A program made the translations under genes and the position numbers. The notes under the pieces were generated by a model that was not told the DNA's origin, made no database searches, and was given only the letters and a program-made list of their open reading frames with translations. DNA of 64,000 bases from Streptomyces catenulae (GTDB taxonomy: Bacteria; Actinomycetota; Actinomycetes; Streptomycetales; Streptomycetaceae): assembly GCF_000718015.1 (NCBI RefSeq), contig NZ_JODY01000031.1:97529-161528 (forward strand), written 5' to 3'. The first letter of the stretch is position 1. Every line of letters starts with the position of its first letter. Positions 1 through 8,668 of this stretch are shown here, piece after piece.

Positions 1-148
1 CGCCCGGCCTCCGGACCACGCCCCGGGGCCGGGCGGCGGCATGTCCGCGTCCGGGTCCGCCGGGCGACGGGGTGGGCCGCGCGCGGGCGCCGCGGCGGCC
101 ACCGGGCGCGTGTGCCGGGCGCGGGCCCCGGGCTCGTAGGCTGTTCCC

Positions 149-1120
149 ATGACGGAGCCCGCCCCCACCCCGCCCGCGCCCCCCGGCGCCGACCGGCCCC
201 GCCGTCTGCTGCTGGTGCACGCGCACCCGGACGACGAGTCCATCAACAACGGCGTCACGATGGCCAGGTACGCCGCCGAGGGCGCCCACGTCACGCTCGT
301 GACCTGCACCCGCGGCGAGGAGGGCGAGGTCATCCCGCCCGAGCTGGCGCAGCTGGCGCCCGACCGGGACGACACCCTCGGCCCGTACCGCGTCGGCGAA
401 CTGGCCGCGGCGATGGCCGCGCTCGGCGTCGCCGACCACCGCTTCCTGGGCGGCGCGGGACGCTACCGCGACTCCGGGATGATGGGCGCCCCGCAGAACG
501 ACCGCCCCGGCGCCTTCTGGGCGACGCCGGTCGACGAGGCGGCCGCCCATCTCGTCGCCGTGGTCCGCGAGGTCCGCCCGCAGGTCCTGGTCACCTACGA
601 CCCGGACGGCGGCTACGGCCACCCCGATCACATCCAGGCCCACCGGGTCGCGATGCGCGCCGCGGAGCTGGCCGCCGACGGCGCCTTCCGGCCCGACCTC
701 GGCGCACCGTGTGCGATCGAAAAGATCTACTGGAACTGCAGCCCCCGCTCGGAGGTCGAGAAGGGCTTCGCCGCGCTGCGCGCCGCGGGCCGTTCCTTCC
801 CCGGCATCGCCGCCGTCGACGACGTCCCCGGTGTGGTGGCGGACGGCGAGGTCACCGCGGAGATCGCGGGTACGGAGGCGCAGCGCGCGGCGAAGACCGC
901 CGCGATGCGGGCGCACGCCACCCAGATCGCGGTCGACGGCCCGTTCTTCGCCCTCTCCAACGACCTCGGGCAGCCGCTCTTCGGCACCGAGTACTACCGG
1001 CTCGTGCGGGGCACGCCGGTCCCGGCGGCCGGGGGCCGGGAGGACGACCTCTTCGCCGGGGTCCCCGGCGGCGCCACCGGCACGTACTCCACCGACGGCC
1101 ACCGGGAGGCGGGCGCATGA
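149..1120 (+). CDS. mshB: N-acetyl-GlcN-inositol deacetylase (mycothiol biosynthesis)
   Basis: Zinc-dependent LmbE/PIG-L deacetylase of 323 aa that removes the acetyl group from GlcNAc-inositol, the second step of mycothiol synthesis in the cytosol. The AHPDDE zinc motif lies at residues 25-30 and the second metal-binding stretch GHPDHIQAH near 155-163. The length and the CTRGEEGE segment fit MshB more than the related conjugate amidase Mca, although Mca is the main alternative. A TAGGCT hexamer (137-142) ends 6 nt before the ATG and there is no Shine-Dalgarno, so the mRNA is probably leaderless. The next gene overlaps by ATGA, indicating translational coupling. Confidence 0.9.
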   Translation: MTEPAPTPPAPPGADRPRRLLLVHAHPDDESINNGVTMARYAAEGAHVTLVTCTRGEEGEVIPPELAQLAPDRDDTLGPYRVGELAAAMAALGVADHRFLGGAGRYRDSGMMGAPQNDRPGAFWATPVDEAAAHLVAVVREVRPQVLVTYDPDGGYGHPDHIQAHRVAMRAAELAADGAFRPDLGAPCAIEKIYWNCSPRSEVEKGFAALRAAGRSFPGIAAVDDVPGVVADGEVTAEIAGTEAQRAAKTAAMRAHATQIAVDGPFFALSNDLGQPLFGTEYYRLVRGTPVPAAGGREDDLFAGVPGGATGTYSTDGHREAGA

Positions 1121-1614
1121 GCGAGGACGGGCGCATGAGCGAGGAGAAGAAGAACGGCACACCGCGGGCGCGCGCGGGCGGCTCCGGGGTGCGCCCCGCG
1201 GGGCCCGGTGCGGGCGGCGGCGCCGTGGCGGCGATGGCCCGGCCGGTGACGCCGGGCCGGATCGCGCTGTACGTCCTGCTGCTGATCGGCGGGGTGCTGG
1301 TCGCGCCCGCCGGGGCGCTGTTGCAGGCCGCGTGGTTCCCCGGCGGACTGCTGCTGGCGCTGGCCGGGTTGACGGGTCTGCTGTACGGCGGCGGGCGGGC
1401 CACCGAGACCGTCTCCGGGGTGCTGGTGCCGGGCGCCGCCTGGCTCGTCACCGTCTTCCTGCTGCTGGGCACCACCCGTCCGGAGGGTGACTTCCTCTTC
1501 GGCGCCGGGCTCGGCTCGTACCTCTTCCTGCTGGGCGGGATTCTGGTGGCTGTGATCTGTGCCACCGCGGCGCAGCGGCGTGCGCTGGGCGCTCCGACCG
1601 GCCGGGCCGCCTGA
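1117..1614 (+). CDS. DUF6113-type small membrane protein
   Basis: Protein of 165 aa, starting at an ATG that overlaps the mshB stop by 4 bp with GGGAGG just upstream. After a charged, glycine-rich N-terminus of about 45 residues come four hydrophobic segments (for example [20 protein letters not shown] and [13 protein letters not shown]), so it is an integral membrane protein with little soluble domain. Proteins of this type commonly follow mshB in Streptomyces and carry a domain-of-unknown-function label. Nothing in the sequence shows an active site. A second in-frame ATG lies 6 codons in. Confidence 0.7.
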   Translation: MSEDGRMSEEKKNGTPRARAGGSGVRPAGPGAGGGAVAAMARPVTPGRIALYVLLLIGGVLVAPAGALLQAAWFPGGLLLALAGLTGLLYGGGRATETVSGVLVPGAAWLVTVFLLLGTTRPEGDFLFGAGLGSYLFLLGGILVAVICATAAQRRALGAPTGRAA

Positions 1615-1644
1615 TCACGGGGTCCATACCTGGACATATGCCGT

Positions 1645-1672
1645 GGCGCACGGGGTGAGTTGACCGTGCGCC
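1645..1672 (+). terminator. Hairpin terminator after mshB operon
   Basis: Perfect 9-bp inverted repeat GGCGCACGG / CCGTGCGCC with a 10-nt loop, 30 nt after the stop of the second gene. There is no U-tract, as is usual in Streptomyces. Confidence 0.55.
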
Positions 1673-1832
1673 GGGGGTTCCCCCGTCGTCGTGGTCTTCC
1701 CGTGCTCCACGGGTACCCCTGTGCGGCGGCCAGTATGGTGGTGCGCGCCGCCGCGCCGCCCTCGGGGCGCCCCCCGGGACGAGACCCGAGATCACCTCTG
1801 ACGAGCGGCGGAGCCAACCGGGAGAACCTGCT

Positions 1833-3998
1833 TTGAGTCGTGAATCTGACAGTTCGTCCTCCGGCCCCCAGGGCCGGGGCAACGCCGTCTATCCCTCGGG
1901 AACGCCGCCGTACGGCACCCCCAGGGGAGAAGGCGAGGCGGCGACCGGTGCCGCCGCGCAGCCGGAGGAGCAGAAGACCGAGACCACGCTGACGACGCGG
2001 ATCAAGATCAACATTCCGGGCTCGCGGCCCATCCCGCCCGTCGTCGTGCGCAAGCCCGTGGGTGAGGAGTCCGGCATGAGTGCAGCGACCGGAGCGAACG
2101 GCACGTCAGGGGAGGGCGGCGCGCCCGCTCCCGACGCGGCGGCGGACGAGGCGGGCGGACCGCCCCGGCTCCCGCGCCGCTCGCCCGCCGCCCAGCGCCC
2201 CGGCGGCGCCGCGGCCCGGCCCGGCGCCTCGTCCGGCTCCGGCGACGGCACCAGTTCCTGGTTCGCCCCGCGCAAGGGCCAGAGCGCGTCCTCGACGACC
2301 GGCTCGCACCCGGCGCCCGGCGCCTCGTCCACGACGGGCTCGCACCCGGCGCCCGACGTCTCCTCGACGACCGGCTCGCACCCCGCGCCCGGCGCCTCGA
2401 CCACCACCGGCTCGCACCGCGCGCCCGGTGCGCCGGACGCGGGCGGCGCCGCGCCGTCCCGGCCGGACCTGCCGTACTTCTCGGACGCCCCGGCCGGTGG
2501 CGCCGAGCCGTCCGGCGGCGACCCGCTCGGGCTCTCGCCGTTCGACGGCGGCGGCCGCCCGGCCGGAGAGCCCTCGCCGTTCGACGCCCCGGCGCCCGGC
2601 GCCGCCTCGCCGTTCGACGCGCCCGCCGCTGACCTGAGCCCGTTCGACACTCCCGCGGCGAAGGCGCCCAGCGGTCCCACCACCGGGCCCGCCCGCGGCC
2701 GGAGCGCGGTCACCCTGCCGCCCGGCTTCAGCGACCCGGCCGCGGGTGAGACCGCGCCGACCGGGCCCGGCACCGGTGCCCCGGCCGGGATCACCGGCGG
2801 TCTCGCCGCCGGTCCGGCCGCGGCTCCGAAGCCCGCACCGGCCAAGGGCCCCAAGGGTTCCGGTCCCCGCTCCGGCGGCCGGGGCGCCGGTGACACGCTC
2901 GTCGGCGGTATCCCGAAGGTCCCGTCGGCCGACGGCCCGTCGGCCTCGGGCACGAACGGCAAGGACGGCAAGAGCGGCAAGGACGGCAAGAACGCCGCCC
3001 CCGCGCCGCTGCCGAAGATCCCCGAGCCGATCAACCCGCCCAAGAAGAAGGGCCGCAACAAGCTGGTCCTGGCGGGCGTCGGAGTCGTCGTCCTCGCCGC
3101 GGTCGCCTACGGCGCCGGGCTGCTCCTCGACCACGCCGACGTCCCCAACAACACCACCGCGCTCGGTGTACCGATCGGCGGACAGGCCAAGGACGAGGCG
3201 GTCAAGAAGCTGGAGACGGCGCTCAAGGACCGCACCGACCAGCCGCTGAAGCTCACCGTCGACGGCGCCGAGCAGAGCCTCGACCCGGTCAAGGCGGGGC
3301 TGGGCGTCGATGTGCAGGCCACCGTCCGCAACGCCTCGGGCCGGGACTACAACCCGGTCTCCGTCATCGGCTCGCTCTTCGGCGTCGCCCGTACCGCGCA
3401 GCCCGCGATGACCACCGACGACGAGAAGCTGCAGATCGCGCTGGAGCAGGTCGCCGGGGGCTCCGGCGGTACGCAGCCGGGCGAGGGCGGCATCACCTTC
3501 TCCGGCGGCCGGGCCGTGCCGCACTACGGCAAGCCCCACAAGGCCGTCGACGTCGCCGCGTCCAAGACGAAGGTGGCCGACGCCTACCGTGAGCGCGTCG
3601 CCACCGGCACCCAGCCGACGCTGACGCTGGCCGCCTCCACCCAGGAGCCGAAGGTCTCCAAGGAGGCGGTGGACCGCGCGCTCAAGCAGTTCGCCGAGCC
3701 CGCGATGTCCGGCCTGATCACCGTCCGCACGGACGCCGCGCACACCGTGTCGTTCAGCCCGGAGAAGTCCATCCCGAAGTTCCTCTCCTTCCGGCCGGGC
3801 GCCGACGGCAGCCTCGTCCCGTACTACGACAAGGACGCCCTCCAGGCGCTCTACGGCGACACCTTCAACGGCGTCCTGCTGACGAAGGGCGACGGCAGCA
3901 AGAAGCCGGTCACCCCCGCCGAGGTGGCCAGCGCCGTGCAGCTGGCGCTCCGGGGCACCACGCCCGCCGAGCGGGTGCAGACCATCGGCGCGGGCTGA
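1833..3998 (+). CDS. Proline-rich membrane protein with VanW/YoaR-type peptidoglycan-binding repeats
   Basis: Protein of 721 aa. The TTG start has GGGAGA about 8 nt upstream, and no better start exists. Residues 1-400 are disordered and rich in Pro/Gly/Ser, with four copies of a TTGSHPAPGA-like unit (nt about 2287-2430) and four SPFD motifs (nt about 2536-2650). One membrane helix follows near residues 410-432 (LVLAGVGVVVLAAVAYGAGL). The 290-residue extracellular part resembles the putative peptidoglycan-binding domain found in VanW/YoaR-like proteins (LDPVKAGLGVDV, GGITFSGGRAV). The topology suggests a cytosolic disordered tail and an external wall-contacting domain. The domain assignment is from memory of the family; the function is unknown. 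Confidence 0.7.
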   Translation: MSRESDSSSSGPQGRGNAVYPSGTPPYGTPRGEGEAATGAAAQPEEQKTETTLTTRIKINIPGSRPIPPVVVRKPVGEESGMSAATGANGTSGEGGAPAPDAAADEAGGPPRLPRRSPAAQRPGGAAARPGASSGSGDGTSSWFAPRKGQSASSTTGSHPAPGASSTTGSHPAPDVSSTTGSHPAPGASTTTGSHRAPGAPDAGGAAPSRPDLPYFSDAPAGGAEPSGGDPLGLSPFDGGGRPAGEPSPFDAPAPGAASPFDAPAADLSPFDTPAAKAPSGPTTGPARGRSAVTLPPGFSDPAAGETAPTGPGTGAPAGITGGLAAGPAAAPKPAPAKGPKGSGPRSGGRGAGDTLVGGIPKVPSADGPSASGTNGKDGKSGKDGKNAAPAPLPKIPEPINPPKKKGRNKLVLAGVGVVVLAAVAYGAGLLLDHADVPNNTTALGVPIGGQAKDEAVKKLETALKDRTDQPLKLTVDGAEQSLDPVKAGLGVDVQATVRNASGRDYNPVSVIGSLFGVARTAQPAMTTDDEKLQIALEQVAGGSGGTQPGEGGITFSGGRAVPHYGKPHKAVDVAASKTKVADAYRERVATGTQPTLTLAASTQEPKVSKEAVDRALKQFAEPAMSGLITVRTDAAHTVSFSPEKSIPKFLSFRPGADGSLVPYYDKDALQALYGDTFNGVLLTKGDGSKKPVTPAEVASAVQLALRGTTPAERVQTIGAG

Positions 3999-4015
3999 CC
4001 CCGTACCGTCTGCGA

Positions 4016-4060
4016 CGAGGCCCCCGGGGCGGCTCCCACCGAGCCGCCGCGGGGGCCTCG
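4016..4060 (+). terminator. Strong hairpin terminator
   Basis: Arms of 20 bp with one mismatch (CGAGGCCCCCGGGGCGGCTC against GAGCCGCCGCGGGGGCCTCG) around a 5-nt loop, 17 nt after the stop of the wall-binding protein gene. It separates that gene from the ABC/two-component operon. Confidence 0.8.
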
Positions 4061-4062
4061 CC

Positions 4063-4078
4063 CATGACAGATGTCATG
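4063..4078. promoter_or_regulatory. Perfect palindrome, probable response-regulator operator
   Basis: CATGACA-GA-TGTCATG is a perfect 16-bp palindrome 58 bp before the ABC ATPase gene, in the only intergenic space upstream of an exporter + histidine kinase + response regulator set. Dyads of this form are typical binding sites of NarL/DesR-type regulators, so the regulator at 7178-7783 is the obvious candidate ligand. The assignment is inference. Confidence 0.6.
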
Positions 4079-4136
4079 GCGGACTGCGGACGGCCGACAC
4101 TGCCGCCGACCCCCCTTCTGCGGCGAAGCTTGAGGC

Positions 4137-5102
4137 ATGACGACAACCTCAACCACCGCACCGGCCGCCGCGCGCCGGTCGGACGCGGCCCCCGTGGTCA
4201 GCTTCCGCGGGGTGACCAAGCGGTACGGCGCGGTGCGCGCCGTGGACGGCATCGATCTGGAGCTGCACCCGGGCGAGACGGTCGCCCTGCTCGGCCCCAA
4301 CGGCGCCGGTAAGTCCTCCACCCTCGATCTGCTCCTCGGGCTGCGCGCCCCCGACTCCGGCACCGTCGACCTCTTCGGCACCACCCCGCAGCGGGCCATC
4401 GCCCAGGGCAGGGTCGGCGCGATGCTGCAGAGCGGCGGGCTGATGCAGGGCGTCAAGGTCCGCGAACTGGTCGGCCTCGCCCGGGACCTGCACCCGCGCG
4501 CGTACCCGCTCGACGCGATCCTGCGCGCCGCCGACCTCACCGACCTCGCCGACCGCATGGTCGACAAGCTCTCCGGCGGCCAGCAGCAGCGGGTCCGCTT
4601 CGCCCTCGCCACCGCCGGTGCCAACGATCTGATCGTGCTGGACGAGCCGACCACCGGGATGGACGTCTCGGCCCGGCAGGCGTTCTGGGGCACCATGCGC
4701 GCCCAGGCGGCGGCGGGCCGCACCGTCCTCTTCGCCACGCACTACCTCGAAGAGGCCGACGCCATCGCCGACCGGGTGATCGTGCTGCACCGCGGCACCG
4801 TCCTCGCCGACGGCACCGCCACCGAGATCAAGGCCCGCGCCGGGGCCCGCCGGATCGCTTTCGACCTGGACACCGCCGTGGACGGCGCGGCGCTGCGCGC
4901 GCTGCCCGCCCTCACCGCGCTGGAGGTCTCCGGCCGTACCGTCCGCATCCAGTCGCACGACGCCGACGCGACCGTCCACGCGGTCTACGGCCTCGGCCTC
5001 TACCCGCGGAACCTGGAGGTCGCCGGGCTCGGCCTGGAGCAGGCGTTCCTCGCGCTGACCGCCGCCACCGACGACGCCACCGCCGGGGAGGCGGGACGAT
5101 GA
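4137..5102 (+). CDS. ABC exporter ATP-binding protein (DrrA/CcmA type)
   Basis: ATPase of 321 aa with Walker A GPNGAGKSS, signature LSGGQQQR, Walker B IVLDEPTTGMD and the switch histidine in FATHYLEEAD. The order and length fit DrrA/CcmA-type ATPases that pair with an ABC-2 permease to export drugs, antibiotics or lipids. The start is the ATG after TTGAGGC. The gene overlaps the permease by ATGA. With the downstream histidine kinase and response regulator it resembles LnrJK/LnrLMN- or YvfRSTU-like sets that respond to membrane-active compounds. The substrate cannot be read from the sequence. Confidence 0.9.
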   Translation: MTTTSTTAPAAARRSDAAPVVSFRGVTKRYGAVRAVDGIDLELHPGETVALLGPNGAGKSSTLDLLLGLRAPDSGTVDLFGTTPQRAIAQGRVGAMLQSGGLMQGVKVRELVGLARDLHPRAYPLDAILRAADLTDLADRMVDKLSGGQQQRVRFALATAGANDLIVLDEPTTGMDVSARQAFWGTMRAQAAAGRTVLFATHYLEEADAIADRVIVLHRGTVLADGTATEIKARAGARRIAFDLDTAVDGAALRALPALTALEVSGRTVRIQSHDADATVHAVYGLGLYPRNLEVAGLGLEQAFLALTAATDDATAGEAGR

Positions 5103-5836
5103 CCACCCTGATCCTGCTGGAGATCCGCCGCGCGCTGCGGAACAAGAAGTTCATGTTCTTCTCGGTGATCTATCCGCCGGGGCTCTACCTGATCATCGCG
5201 GGCGGCGCAGACGGCGCCCGGATGCCCGGGATGCGGCTCGACATGGGGATGTACTACATGGTCGCGATGGCCGCCTTCGGCGCCATGACCGCCGTCCTCC
5301 TCGGCAACGCCGAACAGATCGCCAAGGAGCGCGAACTGGGCTGGGTGCGCCAGCTGCGGCTGACCGCGCTGCCCGGCCGCGGCTACGTCGGCGCCAAGAT
5401 CGCCGCGGCGGCCACCGTCAGCCTGCCGTCGATCGTGCTGGTGCTGCTGGCCGGTGCGGTCGTCAAGGGGGTCCGGCTGGAGGTCTGGCAGTGGGCCGCC
5501 ATCGCGCTCTCCACCTGGCTCGGCAGCTTCGTCTTCGCCGCCCTCGGCGTCGCCATCGGCTACCTCGCCACCGGCGACGCGGTCCGCCCGATCAGCATGC
5601 TCTGCTACTTCGGCCTGGCCTTCCTCGGCGGCCTGTGGATGCCGCTGACGATCCTGCCGCAGTGGGTGCAGAACCTCGCCGACTACGTCCCCACCCACGC
5701 CTACGCCGCGCTGGGCACCGCCATCGAGGGCGGCACCGGACCGCATCCGAAGGACGTCGCGGTCCTCCTGGTATATCTGGCGCTCTTCGTGAGCGGCGCG
5801 GCGTGGCTGTACCGCAAGGACACCCGGAAGGCATGA
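5099..5836 (+). CDS. ABC-2 type exporter permease
   Basis: Membrane protein of 245 aa with six hydrophobic segments and the classic ABC-2 layout: a cytosolic start (LEIRRALRNKKFMFF), a first helix, a GxxxAMTAVLLGNAEQIAKERE loop coupled to helix 2, and a C-terminal FLGGLWMPLTILP helix pair. It overlaps the ATPase gene by 4 bp, so the two are translationally coupled partners of one exporter. It ends 4 nt before the kinase GTG, so all three genes are one transcript. Confidence 0.88.
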   Translation: MTTLILLEIRRALRNKKFMFFSVIYPPGLYLIIAGGADGARMPGMRLDMGMYYMVAMAAFGAMTAVLLGNAEQIAKERELGWVRQLRLTALPGRGYVGAKIAAAATVSLPSIVLVLLAGAVVKGVRLEVWQWAAIALSTWLGSFVFAALGVAIGYLATGDAVRPISMLCYFGLAFLGGLWMPLTILPQWVQNLADYVPTHAYAALGTAIEGGTGPHPKDVAVLLVYLALFVSGAAWLYRKDTRKA

Positions 5837-5840
5837 CGAC

Positions 5841-7118
5841 GTGACGACGGAGCGCGGGCCCCGGGCGCCCGGGACGGACGACGACATCCCGATCCGGATG
5901 GGACAGCCGGCCCGGACCCGGCGGCAGGCGGTCTCCAAGGCGCTGTGGATCAGCGTCTGGATGCTCTACCTCGCGGGCCCGGTCGCCGACCTCTTCACCG
6001 GCTCCGCCCCGCTCACCACCCGCGTCCTGGGCGCCGTCGGCCTCGCGGTGTACGTGGCGCTCTACTTCGCGCTGGTCTTCCGCCACATGTGGCGGGGCGT
6101 CACGGTGCGGGCCGTCTACCCGCTGCTCGTCGTGCTGCTGGCGCTCTCCGTCGCCCTCGTCTGGAACCTCGGCCCCAACTGGCTGGTGCTCTTCATCTTC
6201 ACCTCGGTGGCCACCGGCGTCGTGCTGCCGTGGGAGCACGCCCGCTGGGCCGTCCCCGCCGTCACCGTCGTCCTGCTGACCGTCGGCCTCCGCTTCCCGG
6301 AGGTCCGCGGCTACTACCTCCTGGCGTACGGCCTCCCGGCGCTCGGCACCGGCTACACGATGATCGGCGTGCAGTACCTGATCCGTACGACGAAGGAGCT
6401 GCGCGCCGCACGGGAGGAGGTCGCCCGCCTCGCCGCCAACGACGAACGGCTGCGGATGGCCCGTGACCTGCACGATCTGCTGGGCCACTCGCTCTCGCTG
6501 ATCACGCTCAAGAGCGAGCTGGCGGGCCGGATGCTGCCCGGCCGCCCCGAGGACGCCGCGGCGCAGGTCGCCGACATCGAACGGGTCGGCCGACAGGCCC
6601 TGGTGGACGTCCGCGAAGCCGTCACCGGCTACCGCAGGCCCCGCCTCGCCGTCGAACTGGCCGGGGCCCGCGCCGCGTTGCGCACCGCCGGGATCACGGC
6701 GGACGCCGACCCGGCCCTGGAGCGGGACCCCGCGCTGCCGGAGCCGGTCGAGTCCGCGCTGGCCTGGGCGCTGCGGGAGGCCGTCACCAACGTCGTCCGG
6801 CACAGCGGCGCCCGGCGCTGCACCCTGCGGCTCACGGAGGAGCGCGACCCGGACGGCGTGCCCGCGCTGCGGCTGACCGTCGCGGACGACGGCGTCGGCG
6901 CGGCGCGCGGCACCGCCGAGGGCAACGGTCTCGGCGGTCTCCGCGAACGGCTCGCGCTCAGCGGCGGCCGGTTGGAGACGGGCCCGGGCGACGGCCGGGG
7001 CTTCCGGCTCGCGGCGGTCGTACCGGTGCCGGCCGAGGGGACCGTCCCCGACGGGGGCGGGGACGGCCCGGCGGACGGGGCCCCCGCGGCGCCGCCCGCA
7101 CCGGGGACGGCGCGGTAG
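5841..7118 (+). CDS. DesK/NarX-like sensor histidine kinase
   Basis: Kinase of 425 aa. About five membrane helices (residues 35-170) are followed by a coiled coil, a HisKA_3 dimerisation box RDLHDLLGHSLSLITL with the phospho-acceptor His near residue 211, and an HATPase domain (N box REAVTNVVRHS, G1 VADDGVGA, G2 GNGLGGLRERL). A proline-rich tail closes the protein. The membrane-embedded sensor without a large external domain is the DesK arrangement, which reads bilayer state or membrane-inserted ligands. The GTG start lies 4 nt after the permease stop. Its partner is the response regulator at 7178. Confidence 0.9.
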   Translation: MTTERGPRAPGTDDDIPIRMGQPARTRRQAVSKALWISVWMLYLAGPVADLFTGSAPLTTRVLGAVGLAVYVALYFALVFRHMWRGVTVRAVYPLLVVLLALSVALVWNLGPNWLVLFIFTSVATGVVLPWEHARWAVPAVTVVLLTVGLRFPEVRGYYLLAYGLPALGTGYTMIGVQYLIRTTKELRAAREEVARLAANDERLRMARDLHDLLGHSLSLITLKSELAGRMLPGRPEDAAAQVADIERVGRQALVDVREAVTGYRRPRLAVELAGARAALRTAGITADADPALERDPALPEPVESALAWALREAVTNVVRHSGARRCTLRLTEERDPDGVPALRLTVADDGVGAARGTAEGNGLGGLRERLALSGGRLETGPGDGRGFRLAAVVPVPAEGTVPDGGGDGPADGAPAAPPAPGTAR

Positions 7119-7177
7119 CCGGGGCGGGCGCGGGTCCGTGCCCCGGCCCGCCGCCGCGCTCCCCGTAAGCTGGCCGC

Positions 7178-7783
7178 ATGATCCGTCTGCTGCTCGCCGA
7201 GGACCAGTCCATGGTCCGGGAGGCGCTCGCCGCGCTGCTGGAGCTGGAGGACGATCTCCGGGTCGTCGCCCAGGCGTCCCGGGGCGACGAGGTCGTCGAG
7301 CTGGCCCGGGAGCACGCCGTCGACGTCGCGCTGCTCGACATCGAGATGCCCGGCATGAGCGGTCTGGACGCGGCCGCCGCCCTGCACACCGCACTGCCCG
7401 GGGTGCGGATCGTCATCCTCACCACCTTCGGGCGGCCCGGCTATCTGCGCCGCGCGATGGAGGCGGGCGCCGCCGCGTTCCTGGTCAAGGACGCCCCGGC
7501 AGCCCGCCTCGCGGAGGCCGTCCGGCGGGTGCTGGGCGGTGAGCGGGTCATCGACCCGGCGCTCGCGGCCGCCGCGCTCGCCGACGGCGTCAGCCCGCTC
7601 ACCGACCGCGAACGCGAGATCCTGATCCGCGCCGACGAGGGCGGCACCCAGGCGGAACTGGCCCGCCACTTCCACCTCTCGCAGGGCACGGTCCGCAACC
7701 ACCTCTCCAACGCCATCCGCAAGACCGGCGCCCGCAACCGCGCCGAGGCGGTCCGCACGGCCCGCGAGAAGGGCTGGCTCTGA
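7178..7783 (+). CDS. NarL/DesR-family response regulator
   Basis: Response regulator of 201 aa. The receiver domain has the acidic pocket AEDQ near residues 8-11, the phospho-acceptor Asp54 in LLDIEMPG, and Lys in LVKDAP. The C-terminal LuxR-type helix-turn-helix begins at LTDREREIL (about 138) with recognition region LSQGTVRNHLS. A TAAGCT hexamer (7166-7171) ends 6 nt before the ATG and there is no Shine-Dalgarno, so besides readthrough from the exporter operon it probably has its own leaderless promoter. The likely target is the palindrome at 4063. Confidence 0.92.
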   Translation: MIRLLLAEDQSMVREALAALLELEDDLRVVAQASRGDEVVELAREHAVDVALLDIEMPGMSGLDAAAALHTALPGVRIVILTTFGRPGYLRRAMEAGAAAFLVKDAPAARLAEAVRRVLGGERVIDPALAAAALADGVSPLTDREREILIRADEGGTQAELARHFHLSQGTVRNHLSNAIRKTGARNRAEAVRTAREKGWL

Positions 7784-7785
7784 GC

Positions 7786-7803
7786 CGGTCCGAAGGACCC
7801 GGC
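7786..7803. terminator. Short convergent hairpin
   Basis: GCCGGTCC-GAA-GGACCCGGC forms a short stem with one bulged base in the 27-nt gap between convergent genes. It probably ends both transcripts. Confidence 0.4.
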
Positions 7804-7810
7804 GGGCGCC

Positions 7811-8668
7811 TCAGTTGAGCAACGCCCGGACCTCCGCCGCGCGCCCCCGCACCGTCTCCGCCGTCGCCGCGTCCACCGCCTCGACCACCCGGGCATACTC
7901 CTCCAGCTCGGCCGCGCCCTCCAGGAAGCGGCCGCAGTTCACCAGCGCCTGGGCGCGGTCGTGGCGGAGCCGGGCCGGGTGGCTGGGGAGCAGCAGGGCC
8001 AGTTCGACCGCCCACAGGCCCACCGGGCCGTGCTCGGGACGGGCCTGCGCCCAGGCGCGGATGTTGTTCAGGATCCGCGCCACGGTCTCCAGCGGATCGG
8101 CGGGCAGCAGCATCGGCGCCTCCAGCGCCACCCCGGCGCCCGCCACCAGCTCCGTCGCGTCCGCCTCGGTGAGCAACCGGCCCCCGGCGAACGGATCGGC
8201 CAGCACATGCGCCCCGCGCGGATCGCCGAACCCGACGACGTAACGGCCCGGCAGCGCCACCCCGTACACCGGCGCCCCGGCCCGCCGGGCGACCTCCGTC
8301 CACACCACCGACAGCAGGATCGGCAGCCCGCGCCGCCGCCGCACCACCTCGTGCAGCAGCGACGACCCCAGCCGCCGGTAGTCGGCGGGCACTCCGCCGA
8401 ACCCCAGGCGGCGGCCGAGGAGTTCGCCGACGTTACGGGCCCACGCCGTCGGGCCGCCCTCCGGCGCGAACGGCAGCTGCCCGGCCAGGGCGTCCAGTTC
8501 GATCTCGACGGCGTCCATGCCCGCCTCGTCCAGCGCCGGATCGGCCTCCGCCGCGATCAGCAGACAGAGCAGCACCAGATCGGGCCGCTCGGCCCGCGCC
8601 TCCTCGGCGAACCGCCGCCGTCGCGCCCGCGCCGCCTCCTCGGACCCGCCGGGCCCGCCCCCGCTCAG
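7811..8668 (-). CDS. SirB1-family transglutaminase-like/TPR protein
   Basis: Protein of about 285 aa with the SirB1 layout: an N-terminal helical part (RFAEEARAERPDLVLLCLL), the transglutaminase-fold core (LLHEVVRRRRGLPILLSVVWTEVARRAG, VYGVALPGRYVVGFGD), and a C-terminal TPR-like tail (LNNIRAWAQ, FLEGAAELEEY). No catalytic Cys is visible at the usual place, as in most SirB1 proteins. No ATG, GTG or TTG exists at the expected N-terminus; the frame meets the upstream GNAT stop as CTGA, so a CTG start at 8668 coupled to that stop is proposed. The alternative is an internal GTG at the V of DLVLL. Function unknown. Confidence 0.75.
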   Translation of the reverse strand: MSGGGPGGSEEAARARRRRFAEEARAERPDLVLLCLLIAAEADPALDEAGMDAVEIELDALAGQLPFAPEGGPTAWARNVGELLGRRLGFGGVPADYRRLGSSLLHEVVRRRRGLPILLSVVWTEVARRAGAPVYGVALPGRYVVGFGDPRGAHVLADPFAGGRLLTEADATELVAGAGVALEAPMLLPADPLETVARILNNIRAWAQARPEHGPVGLWAVELALLLPSHPARLRHDRAQALVNCGRFLEGAAELEEYARVVEAVDAATAETVRGRAAEVRALLN

